Source: Gammaproteobacteria bacterium
GTDB lineage: Bacteria > Pseudomonadota > Gammaproteobacteria > UBA4575
Length of the DNA: 5,165 nucleotides
Direction: 5' to 3'
NCBI GenBank assembly: GCA_028281205.1
Contig: JANQKJ010000151.1
Location: 1 to 5,165, forward strand
The notes beneath the pieces are model-generated. The model did no database searches. It saw only the letters and a list, made by a program, of their open reading frames with translations, and was not told the origin of the DNA. The position numbers and the translations under genes were made by a program. Below, piece after piece: positions 1-5,165 of the stretch; the first letter of the stretch is position 1; each line of letters begins with the position of its first letter.

Positions 1-2
1 GT

Positions 3-930
3 GGCGGCGATTCACAAGACACTTCGCACAAGGTGTCTCAACTAAGCAAAAAAAATGGGCTATCCCATTCAATGTATTGGTATCCCTAAAACTGTTGATA
101 ATGATTTACCAATCACTGACTGCTGCCCTGGTTTCGGCTCGGTTGCAAAATATGTTGCCGTATCCATCCGCGAGGCTGGTTTTGATGTTGCGTCGATGGC
201 TAAAACCTCTACTAAAGTTTTTGTCATGGAAGTAATGGGGCGGCATGCAGGCTGGATTGCTGCTGCCGGTGGCCTAGCAGCAGAAAAAGAAGGCGATGCC
301 CCGCACATAATTTTATTCCCCGAAATACCTTTTAAGAAAACAGCATTTATGAAACGCGTAAAAGAATGCGTGAAGAAGTATGGTTACTGTGCAATTGTTG
401 TTTCTGAAGGTGCTGCATATAGAGATGGTACTTTCCTGGCAGACGCAGGCAGTGTGGATGCATTTGGTCATAAGCAGTTAGGTGGTGTTGCTCCTGTAGT
501 TGCTCAAATGATTAAAGATGAAACCGGCTACAAATACCATTGGGCAGTGGCTGATTATTTACAGCGTGCAGCCAGACATATCGCTTCTAAAACCGATGTC
601 GAACAGGCATATGCAGTAGGTAAAGCGGCAGTAGAATTTGCGCTTAAAGGCAAGACAGCCATTATGCCTACTATTGTGCGTACTTCGAATGATCCATATA
701 AATGGAAAATTGGTAGTACCTCACTCGCACGTGTTGCCAATGTAGAAAAGAAAATGCCTGCAAGCTACATCACTAAAGACGGCTTTGGCATAACCAAACG
801 CTGCCGTACTTATTTATCACCTCTGATCAAAGGTGAAGACTACCCCCCATACAAGAACGGCTTACCTCAGTATGTTGTGTTAAAAAACGTACCAGTACGC
901 AAGAAACTCAATACTGATTTCAAAATTTAA
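3..930 (+). CDS. pfp: Pyrophosphate-dependent 6-phosphofructokinase, 5' end outside window, frame broken at A8 run
   Basis: The enzyme phosphorylates fructose 6-phosphate, reversibly when PPi is the donor, in cytoplasmic glycolysis/gluconeogenesis. The long open frame runs 55-930 (291 codons). It contains PKTVDND (residues 11-17 from that ATG: catalytic Asp region, with the Lys typical of PPi-type enzymes in place of the Gly of ATP enzymes), MGRHAGWIA (61-69, sugar-phosphate binding) and a C-terminal half resembling methanotroph PFPs as I remember them. Bases 3-53 in another frame encode GGDSQDTSHKVSQLSKK, the family's glycine-rich phosphate-donor segment that belongs directly before MGYPI. 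The two parts join only if one A of the eight-A run (48-55) is skipped. Without that, the upstream frame stops at 87-89. The ATG at 55 has no Shine-Dalgarno at usable spacing and a start there would lack the donor site, so I read it as internal. The break may be a sequencing error, a mutation or slippage. The family is confident; the PPi donor is inferred from motifs. Confidence 0.9.
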
Positions 931-932
931 AT

Positions 933-1250
933 ATGAGAGAAGTTGAACGTCTAATCCAGGAAGAAAAAGCAAAGATACTTGGTGAGACTGCAAAAATTTC
1001 CTGGCAGGAACTTGAGCGCTTTTATGCTCAGGGGAAACTTATACTGGTTAGCGATACACTTAACTTGGTTGATGTGGGATATTCTATTTCACTCGATGAC
1101 GCAACAAAAATTATCGAGTGGATGGAACAAGGCTTATTATTAAAACAATTTGATAATCAAGCCAAGCAATGGCACGAACAAAAAGCTGATGTATGGAGTG
1201 TCGTTGTCCACCCTTGGGTATTGGTGCAAGCCGTTAAAGATAAAGACTAA
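933..1250 (+). CDS. DUF2288 family small protein
   Basis: A 105-residue cytoplasmic protein with no signal peptide or membrane segment. It matches my recollection of the DUF2288 family: an N-terminal helical part ending in SWQELERFYAQGKLILV (about 23-39), the LNLVDVGYSIS segment (43-53), and a C-terminal HPWVLVQ (93-99). The length is that of the whole family, so the gene looks intact. No biochemical function is established that I know of. The ATG lies 2 bp after the pfp stop codon, and the bases before it (AT-rich, no AGG/GGAG) offer no Shine-Dalgarno, so translation probably depends on ribosomes finishing pfp. That makes the two genes an operon. The 3' end overlaps the convergent secreted-protein gene by 4 bp. 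I am confident of the gene and fairly confident of the family. Confidence 0.85.
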   Translation: MREVERLIQEEKAKILGETAKISWQELERFYAQGKLILVSDTLNLVDVGYSISLDDATKIIEWMEQGLLLKQFDNQAKQWHEQKADVWSVVVHPWVLVQAVKDKD

Positions 1251-2017
1251 ACTGCGACTGCCGACTTATGTTTGCTTTTACTCCTACGCAACAATACCAA
1301 TAAAGTTGCAATAGCAGAACTGAACATCCATAAAGCCGGCGGAATGGGTACCGGTGACATATTAGCAGTCAAAACATTATTACTAATCCCAAACTGGCTC
1401 ACATCAAACTCGTTAGTAATAATTGAACCAATTTGAATATCACTAGAAGATGAAAACTCTATCCCAGTACCCAAACTTACTGGATTAGAATCAGTCGCCG
1501 AAATCACTAAGGAACCCGCAGTAGTTAAGTTCGTGTTAACATTAGTGCGCATAATTAAGCGACCAGTTGAAATCACAGCATTAACCGGGTCAAATTCAAT
1601 TACAGATGCAATATCACCCACTATATAGTTTTCAGACACTATTGGTTTAACCGAGATCTCTGGATTAACGCCCGCAACTAATTGGTCAATAACAAATTCA
1701 GCACCTGAAGCAATATTTATTGTTGATGCATCGAGGCTGATTGAACCTCCCGCCCCGAATAAGAATTTAGAGGCTCCATCGATATCAATACCAAGCGAGG
1801 TTGATATAGCAAGACTACTTCCCTCACCACCTGATATTGTTGTATTAACAAAGTTAATATTCTGATTATGTGCAATGAGAAGATTATGCCCAGGATCAAT
1901 TACGATCTGTGCATTGATAAAATTAAATGAACTGTTACTAGGTCCAGTCAAAATTGCTGCATTAACCGAAACAGCTACATGTAATAAAATTGCCGTAAGC
2001 AGAATAATTATTTTCAT
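1247..2017 (-). CDS. Secreted protein with VPLPA/PEP-CTERM-like sorting tail
   Basis: A 256-residue exported protein with no catalytic domain that I recognise. Residues 1-20 form a signal peptide (short Lys start, hydrophobic core, likely cut after VNA). Residues 21-220 are rich in Ile, Val, Ser, Asn and Gly, contain no cysteine, and repeat short alternating strands (for example NINFVNTTISGG, SISLDASTINIASG), which suggests a beta-helix or beta-sandwich. The C-terminus has the three-part exosortase tail: VPIPPALW (223-230), a hydrophobic helix (about 228-243) and RRSKSKHK. VPIPPALW varies on the usual VPLPAALW, and the basic tail runs about 13 residues, longer than most. Such proteins are normally cut by an exosortase/EpsH-type protease and released to the surface or matrix; none is encoded here. 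The start is supported by AGGG nine bases upstream (2027-2030). It may be the last gene of a galT-protease-secreted protein run, or have its own promoter in the 87-bp gap. Confidence 0.8.
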   Translation of the reverse strand: MKIIILLTAILLHVAVSVNAAILTGPSNSSFNFINAQIVIDPGHNLLIAHNQNINFVNTTISGGEGSSLAISTSLGIDIDGASKFLFGAGGSISLDASTINIASGAEFVIDQLVAGVNPEISVKPIVSENYIVGDIASVIEFDPVNAVISTGRLIMRTNVNTNLTTAGSLVISATDSNPVSLGTGIEFSSSSDIQIGSIITNEFDVSQFGISNNVLTANMSPVPIPPALWMFSSAIATLLVLLRRSKSKHKSAVAV

Positions 2018-2066
2018 TTTGAATATCCCTAACTAGTGGGATGATTCTGGTGCTCTAAAATGACGC

Positions 2067-2095
2067 TTTAATGAAGTTAATATTACAAATATCAA
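2067..2095 (-). promoter_or_regulatory. Possible sigma70 promoter for the VPLPA-CTERM-like gene
   Basis: Read on the minus strand, TTGATA (2095-2090, five of six matches to the -35 consensus) is followed after 17 bases by ATTAAA (2072-2067, three of six matches to the -10). Transcription would start about 45 bases before the ATG at 2017. The -10 is poor and the region is AT-rich, so this could be chance. Confidence 0.2.
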
Positions 2096-2102
2096 ATATT
2101 AA
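2077..2102. repeat. AT-only inverted repeat just after the protease stop codon
   Basis: TTAATATT (2077-2084) and AATATTAA (2095-2102) are perfect complements around a 10-base spacer. The repeat begins 2 bases beyond the protease stop codon in the direction of transcription. With no G-C pair in the stem and no U run after it, it is a weak terminator candidate. It overlaps the possible -35 of the next gene, so an operator role is equally possible. Confidence 0.3.
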
Positions 2103-2104
2103 GC

Positions 2105-2626
2105 TTATTGACGAATAGTCAGCATGCCGTCTTCATGTGTTACAGATAAGTTTCGCAGGAATGACATTCCTAATAATATTTCTTCACCCGGCATATGTGG
2201 GTTAATGTCCGCACGCACATTATTTAAGACAATATCGCCAACACTAATTTCATCTAGGATAGTTGAGTAAACAATGATGTTGCCATTAGCGGTGGTGGCA
2301 GTAATAGGCCTGCCTTTAGTCAAGCCTACTTCATTTGCAACTCTTTCTGGCACAGAAACAAAACTCGCTCCTGTATCAACTAGAAATACTACCGGTTTAG
2401 AATTAATCTTACCGCTTGCGACATAATGTCCATAGCGACTGCTTTGCAACACGACTTCTTTACTACCATCCGAGTGCAGATGAGTACTTATGTTTTGATT
2501 GGGATTGTGTTTATTACCAAGAATATTTCCAAATAGTAAAGTCATAAGTGCAATGGCTGCAACCCATGACAATACAATCATCCATTTCCCGGCACTACTG
2601 CTAAAGTCGTTATCTTGCTGGCTCAT
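2105..2626 (-). CDS. Membrane-anchored retropepsin-like aspartic protease (clan AA, TIGR02281 type)
   Basis: A 173-residue protein with an N-terminal cytoplasmic stub, one transmembrane helix (about 15-35, beginning GKWMIVLSWVAA) and a short linker rich in Asn and His. A single retropepsin-like domain follows, from about residue 58 to the end. The catalytic signature FLVDTGASFVSVP has DTGAS at 84-88, and the hydrophobic-hydrophobic-Gly element that packs against the active site is ILLGMSFLRNL (150-160). One DTG motif per chain implies a homodimer, as in retroviral proteases. The predicted orientation places the domain in the periplasm. Physiological substrates of this bacterial family are, to my knowledge, not established. 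The gene lies 31 bp after galT and 87 bp before a secreted protein gene, all on the same strand. No clear Shine-Dalgarno precedes the ATG; the bases between are mostly A and T. The catalytic residues look intact. Confidence 0.9.
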   Translation of the reverse strand: MSQQDNDFSSSAGKWMIVLSWVAAIALMTLLFGNILGNKHNPNQNISTHLHSDGSKEVVLQSSRYGHYVASGKINSKPVVFLVDTGASFVSVPERVANEVGLTKGRPITATTANGNIIVYSTILDEISVGDIVLNNVRADINPHMPGEEILLGMSFLRNLSVTHEDGMLTIRQ

Positions 2627-2641
2627 TAAATAAAAAGTAAT

Positions 2642-2660
2642 TAAGTAGTTAACCTACTTA
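2642..2660. repeat. Short hairpin at the galT stop codon
   Basis: TAAGTAG (2642-2648) and CTACTTA (2654-2660) pair around a 5-base loop, and the stem includes the galT TAA stop. On the minus strand a run of five T lies a few bases after the stem. The stem has only two G-C pairs, so it could at most attenuate read-through into the protease gene. Confidence 0.25.
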
Positions 2661-3737
2661 GAGCTTGACTGCACGTAAACGTTCCGCTGCATCCTCAGGG
2701 CTAATAGTACTAACAAATAAACCTGATCCCAATTCAAACCCGGTAGGTATACTGGTACGCGGACAAATCTCTAAATGCCACACATAACTTGCACCACAAT
2801 CTTGCCACTCAACTGAATGCGGCAAAGAGTGTAAAAAGAAATTGTATTGCATACCACCCAATACTGCATTTAAACGTTGCATAGTATGTTTGAGCACGGT
2901 TGCAAAATCTTTTAAATGTTCATCTTTGATATCAAGGAAATCTGCTTGATGCATTAATGGTAAAATTTGCACTTCCCACTCAAAACGACTAGCAAAAGGC
3001 TTAATTGCAATAAAGTATTCGCCGCGCTCAATAATATATTGGCCCACATCAATCTTGCGCCGCACTTCACCCGACTCACGATCATAAATAGTTGCTTCAA
3101 ATGTTAATGCTTCATCAACTAAGGTATGAAAAATATTTTGCTGATACTTTGCATAATACTGACGCGTATATGTTAATTCATTAACAACATTTTCTGGTAC
3201 CACAGGCATAGCGACAATTTGACTATGTGTGTGCGCAATACTGGCACCTGCTGCGGCACCGAAGTTTTTAAATACCAATACATATTTAATACGCGTATCA
3301 CTGGCGTAAATTTCCTGCATGCGATCTCTAAATACAGAAAATATCCCTTCAATATGACTAATCTCCATGTCACTTATACGAATGCCATGATTGCGATGGT
3401 CGATTACCACTTCATGACGGCCGTATCCGTCAATGACTTTTTGCAATCCAAAATTTAACGCGTTTCCATCTTGTTGCGGACTAAGTACAGGAAATAAATT
3501 TTCCACAACTCGCACTTGCCAGTCAGTAGGTGTGGGCCATGCGGCCACAGTCGGCGGGGTCATCTCCTCATTACCTACGCAAAATGGACATTTTTCCACA
3601 TGTTCGCGTGAATCACGTTCTACTGGAGCTTCTTCTTTGCGTGGACGTAACCCACGTGCTGTTGAAACGAGTACTGACTCTGAGGGAACAATAGGATTTA
3701 TTCTTATTTCTCTTACACCATCTTTTGAATCCGCCAT
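2658..3737 (-). CDS. galT: Galactose-1-phosphate uridylyltransferase (GalT, HIT superfamily)
   Basis: The enzyme transfers UMP between UDP-glucose and galactose 1-phosphate in the Leloir pathway, in the cytoplasm. The protein has 359 residues, close to the usual 350. Visible landmarks are CPFC (50-53, zinc-binding pair), His117 as the likely third zinc ligand, and the active-site HTHSQ (169-173), where His171 is the expected nucleophile that carries the nucleotide and His169 a zinc ligand. FEWEVQILP (252-260) and YVWHLEICPR (318-327) match the C-terminal HIT-like half. The ending GFELGSGLFVSTISPEDAAERLR resembles archaeal/Thermotoga-like GalT more than the E. coli form. The ATG is supported by GAGGA at 3746-3742. 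No galK, galE or galM lies nearby, so the true substrate could be another sugar phosphate; ADP-glucose phosphorylase belongs to the same fold. It is the first gene of a possible minus-strand operon with the protease. The family is sure; the exact substrate is less so. Confidence 0.88.
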   Translation of the reverse strand: MADSKDGVREIRINPIVPSESVLVSTARGLRPRKEEAPVERDSREHVEKCPFCVGNEEMTPPTVAAWPTPTDWQVRVVENLFPVLSPQQDGNALNFGLQKVIDGYGRHEVVIDHRNHGIRISDMEISHIEGIFSVFRDRMQEIYASDTRIKYVLVFKNFGAAAGASIAHTHSQIVAMPVVPENVVNELTYTRQYYAKYQQNIFHTLVDEALTFEATIYDRESGEVRRKIDVGQYIIERGEYFIAIKPFASRFEWEVQILPLMHQADFLDIKDEHLKDFATVLKHTMQRLNAVLGGMQYNFFLHSLPHSVEWQDCGASYVWHLEICPRTSIPTGFELGSGLFVSTISPEDAAERLRAVKL

Positions 3738-3981
3738 CTAATCCTCACAATTTTAAAATAAACAAAACATGCACAGTCAATACGCACACAACATAGTAGT
3801 CATATTTAAGTACTTGTAAATATAACAACTTGCTATTTTGCTCATATAAAACTAATGCACAGCTTAATTGAGTTTATAAGCAGGATGCTGTTAAAGATTT
3901 ATATCGATTGTTCAAACTAGAATCACTTTTTCGTGATGCACTGCATTTAACCAATATATTTTGTGCGTGTTTGTAAACATG

Positions 3982-3997
3982 ATTGACTTAAGTCAAT
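3982..3997. promoter_or_regulatory. FNR/ANR-like binding site upstream of ompW
   Basis: ATTGACTTAAGTCAAT is a perfect 16-bp palindrome. Its core TTGAC-n4-GTCAA has the half-sites and spacing of the FNR/ANR/DNR (Crp-Fnr family) box TTGAT-n4-ATCAA, with T to C and A to G at the inner half-site positions, a change accepted in some ANR sites. Its centre (3989.5) lies about 40 bases before the start point expected from the CATAAA at 4017-4022, which is where a class II activator binds. In enteric bacteria ompW is a known FNR target. The same bases also contain TTGACT, which could instead be a plain -35 element. Confidence 0.5.
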
Positions 3998-4016
3998 GCT
4001 ACGTTAAATAAGCGCT

Positions 4017-4022
4017 CATAAA
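4017..4022 (+). promoter_or_regulatory. Possible -10 element of ompW
   Basis: CATAAA matches four of six positions of TATAAT. It would place the start of transcription near 4029 and give a 5' leader of about 27 bases. There is no -35 hexamer at the normal distance, as expected if the palindrome at 3982-3997 recruits an activator. The alternative TTAAAT (4004-4009) sits only 15 bases after TTGACT. Confidence 0.3.
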
Positions 4023-4023
4023 C

Positions 4024-4039
4024 TGAATTTACAAATTCA
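4024..4039. promoter_or_regulatory. Operator-like dyad over the predicted ompW start point
   Basis: TGAATTT and AAATTCA are perfect 7-base complements around a 2-base centre. The loop is too tight for a good RNA hairpin, so a protein-binding dyad is more likely than a structured leader. It spans the predicted +1, where a repressor would act. In AT-rich DNA such dyads also occur by chance. Confidence 0.3.
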
Positions 4040-4055
4040 CATTCAATTTACTATC

Positions 4056-4742
4056 ATGACTTATCAAATAATTTCTAAAGCTATTGTTAGCTTATTGTGC
4101 CTATTTATTTTTTCCTCATCACTCTATGCTGCCGGCGGAATTGATGATGACCGTTGGATTGTAAGATTACGTGGCATTCATATCTCACCAGATAACAGTA
4201 GTGGCGATATCGCAGTAAACGGTGCTGCTGTTGGTGGAAGTGGTGTTGGAGTTGATTCCGACACTGTGCCTGAACTCGACATTACTTACATGCTCACCAG
4301 AAATATAGGCGTAGAATTAATCCTTGCTACTTCCACTCATACAGTAAGATCACGCGGCACTCTCGGCGCTTTAGGTAGAGTTATAAATACTGAAGTACTG
4401 CCACCCACACTTACACTTCAATATCATTTTAACCCCGAAGGTACAATCAGACCTTATGCTGGTATCGGTGTTAACTACACACAATTCTATGATGAGAAAG
4501 TAGAAGGTCCACTTGATATTGCAGGTTCCGATGTGCGTTTAGACAGTTCTTGGGGATTTGCAGCGCAACTTGGCGTTGATTATATGTTGAAAGATAACTG
4601 GTTCATTAATGCCGATATTAAATACATAAAAATTGATAGTACTGCTAAGTTTAGCAATACCCCAACTTCGTCTGACAATGTCGAAGTTGATGTGGACATT
4701 GACCCGATTGTGGTTGGACTTGGCTTTGGCAAACGCTTTTAA
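4056..4742 (+). CDS. ompW: OmpW/AlkL-family outer membrane protein
   Basis: A 228-residue protein of the eight-stranded OmpW barrel family, which forms narrow hydrophobic channels in the outer membrane and includes AlkL, an importer of alkanes. Residues 1-25 are a signal peptide, probably cut at SLYA/AGG. The mature part begins with WIVRLRGIHISP (34-45), a typical first strand. The family segment LPPTLTLQYHF lies at 115-125, RPYAGIGVNYTQFYDE at 132-147, SWGFAAQLGVDYML at 165-178 and the closing strand IDPIVVGLGFGKRF at 215-228. The C-terminal Phe is the usual BAM recognition residue. The length is normal. No Shine-Dalgarno is visible before the ATG, but the signal peptide fixes the start. A possible FNR-like box lies 59 bases upstream. 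The cargo cannot be read from sequence; an AlkB/desaturase-like gene downstream makes a hydrophobic compound plausible. Confidence 0.88.
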   Translation: MTYQIISKAIVSLLCLFIFSSSLYAAGGIDDDRWIVRLRGIHISPDNSSGDIAVNGAAVGGSGVGVDSDTVPELDITYMLTRNIGVELILATSTHTVRSRGTLGALGRVINTEVLPPTLTLQYHFNPEGTIRPYAGIGVNYTQFYDEKVEGPLDIAGSDVRLDSSWGFAAQLGVDYMLKDNWFINADIKYIKIDSTAKFSNTPTSSDNVEVDVDIDPIVVGLGFGKRF

Positions 4743-4772
4743 TTTTTAGTTTTACTCTCCTCTCTACCCCTA

Positions 4773-4804
4773 GGGATATGCATATAAAGTTTGATGCATA
4801 TCCC
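4773..4804. terminator. Perfect 11-bp inverted repeat after ompW, possible terminator
   Basis: GGGATATGCAT (4773-4783) pairs perfectly with ATGCATATCCC (4794-4804) around a 10-base loop, 31 bases after the ompW stop codon. The position suits a terminator or an RNA 3'-end stabiliser. The stem is long, with three G-C pairs at its base, but no T run follows on either strand, so it is not a canonical intrinsic terminator. A protein-binding role is possible. Confidence 0.45.
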
Positions 4805-4855
4805 ATTATGGTTTGCAGCATAACTAAATGGTTCATTCGATCTAATCTTTAATTG

Positions 4856-4874
4856 ATTTGAATCATTTTCAAAT
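4856..4874. promoter_or_regulatory. 19-bp operator-like dyad upstream of the AlkB/desaturase-like gene
   Basis: ATTTGAA and TTCAAAT are perfect 7-base complements around a 5-base spacer, 73 bases before the ATG at 4948. Part of it (GAATCATTTTC) resembles the right half of a Fur box, but the full 19-bp match is only about 12, so the regulator is not identifiable. A weak promoter (TTGATT at 4853, TACTAT at 4874, 15-base spacer) overlaps it. Confidence 0.3.
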
Positions 4875-4900
4875 ACTATCTAGCGCCCCAAAATGGAGCC

Positions 4901-4918
4901 ACATATTCGTATATATGT
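4901..4918. promoter_or_regulatory. Second dyad upstream of the AlkB/desaturase-like gene
   Basis: ACATAT (4901-4906) and ATATGT (4913-4918) are complementary around six bases. The dyad sits 20 bases before the Shine-Dalgarno and next to a TATAAA (4918-4923). It could be an operator near the promoter or leader. The AT content makes chance a serious alternative. Confidence 0.25.
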
Positions 4919-4947
4919 ATAAATAAAATAATAGTCCTGGAGGATTT

Positions 4948-5165
4948 ATGCATAAATTTTTAGTTAACTTAAGGTATTTCTTCACCCCAAGCCTAATATT
5001 TCTAGCCTTAGTAGGCGTTGTTTTGGGTGGCAATTGGGTTTGGTTAGGTGTTTGTTTATTCGCAGCAGCAATTGTTGTGGATTATTTAACAAGTGCGATC
5101 AAAAGCATACATTGCGAACCTGCGGGTCGTGATGAAGACGGAGAGACCTATGGCAGTCCTGGTTT
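4948..5165 (+). CDS. Membrane protein, N-terminus resembling alkane monooxygenase/fatty acid desaturase (3' end outside window)
   Basis: Seventy-two codons are visible and the frame is open to the window edge. The start is well supported by GGAGG (4939-4943) four to five bases before the ATG. The protein opens with LRYFFTP (8-14), then two closely spaced hydrophobic segments (about 14-28 and 30-48) linked by GGNWVWLG. A polar stretch rich in acidic residues and glycine (GRDEDGETYGSPG, 60-72) follows. This opening, a short basic N-terminus and a helical hairpin with a G-x-W-x-W-L-G turn, resembles AlkB/XylM-type hydroxylases and related desaturases. Those are inner-membrane di-iron enzymes that oxidise alkanes, aryl methyl groups or acyl chains. 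Their diagnostic histidine boxes would lie beyond the window, so the assignment is provisional. It is 205 bp downstream of ompW on the same strand, with a stable dyad between, so it is probably a separate transcript. Confidence 0.5.
   Translation, partial: MHKFLVNLRYFFTPSLIFLALVGVVLGGNWVWLGVCLFAAAIVVDYLTSAIKSIHCEPAGRDEDGETYGSPG

Larger units (their letters stand above)
3738..4055. other. Divergent intergenic region between galT and ompW
   Basis: This 318-bp, strongly AT-rich stretch has no open frame worth calling. It must hold the promoters of galT (leftward) and ompW (rightward). The ompW side contains the 16-bp FNR-like palindrome, a possible -10 and a second dyad, listed separately. Two lesser dyads are ATCAC-n6-GTGAT (3922-3937) and TGTTT-GT-AAACA (3968-3979). 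On the galT side I see the Shine-Dalgarno (3742-3746) but no convincing promoter. Confidence 0.7.

Noticed and set aside
55..57. ATG at 55 as the true start of a short PFP
   Set aside because: There is no Shine-Dalgarno at proper spacing, the protein would lack the donor-binding segment, and that segment is present just upstream in another frame.
3219..3741. Two plus-strand open frames (3219-3458 and 3433-3741) inside galT
   Set aside because: They lie opposite a gene with clear GalT motifs, have no ribosome binding site and no recognisable domain, and are rich in residues typical of antisense shadow frames.
3752..3780. Possible galT promoter on the minus strand: TTGACT (3780-3775), 17-base spacer, TTTAAA (3757-3752)
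   Set aside because: The start of transcription would fall at about 3745, on top of the Shine-Dalgarno, leaving almost no leader. The true promoter is probably further upstream.
3922..3937. ATCAC-n6-GTGAT as a CRP site
   Set aside because: A CRP site reads TGTGA-n6-TCACA; here the half-sites are in the opposite order and only five bases long.
4651..4836. Minus-strand 61-codon open frame across the end of ompW
   Set aside because: It is antisense to a well-supported gene, has no family resemblance and crosses the inverted repeat at 4773-4804.

Overview
The window reads as AT-rich chromosomal DNA of a free-living proteobacterium, most likely a gammaproteobacterium. This is inferred from gene content: a pyrophosphate-type phosphofructokinase of the kind known from methanotrophs, methylotrophs and chemolithotrophs, an OmpW-family porin with a C-terminal aromatic residue (a Gram-negative outer membrane), a VPLPA/PEP-CTERM-type sorting tail, and a TIGR02281-type periplasmic retropepsin. 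No species can be named from this alone. I see no rRNA, tRNA, CRISPR array, transposase or phage gene.

Layout. Positions 3-930 (+) hold the 3' part of a PPi-dependent 6-phosphofructokinase gene that enters from the left edge. Its reading frame is broken by one extra base in an eight-A run at 48-55. A DUF2288 gene follows 2 bp later (933-1250, +). The minus strand then carries, in transcription order, a GalT-type uridylyltransferase (3737-2658), a membrane-anchored retropepsin-like aspartic protease (2626-2105) and a secreted protein with a VPLPA-CTERM-like tail (2017-1247). The last of these meets the DUF2288 gene tail to tail with a 4-bp overlap. A 318-bp divergent intergenic region (3738-4055) separates galT from an OmpW-family gene (4056-4742, +). 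It holds a perfect 16-bp palindrome of FNR/ANR type. A 205-bp intergenic region with three dyads follows, then the start of a membrane protein that resembles the N-terminus of an alkane monooxygenase or fatty acid desaturase (4948 to the right edge, +).

How the genes may work together. PFP and GalT are both sugar-phosphate enzymes of central or storage carbon metabolism, but they lie in separate, convergent transcription units. The OmpW gene next to an AlkB/desaturase-like gene recalls the AlkL-AlkB pairing (outer-membrane uptake of hydrophobic substrate plus inner-membrane di-iron oxidation), although only the first 72 residues of the second protein are visible. I find no convincing new defence or mobile system. 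The points most worth checking are the pfp frameshift at the A run, the FNR-like box before ompW, the possible OmpW/AlkB-like pair, and the uncharacterised exosortase-type substrate beside a periplasmic protease.
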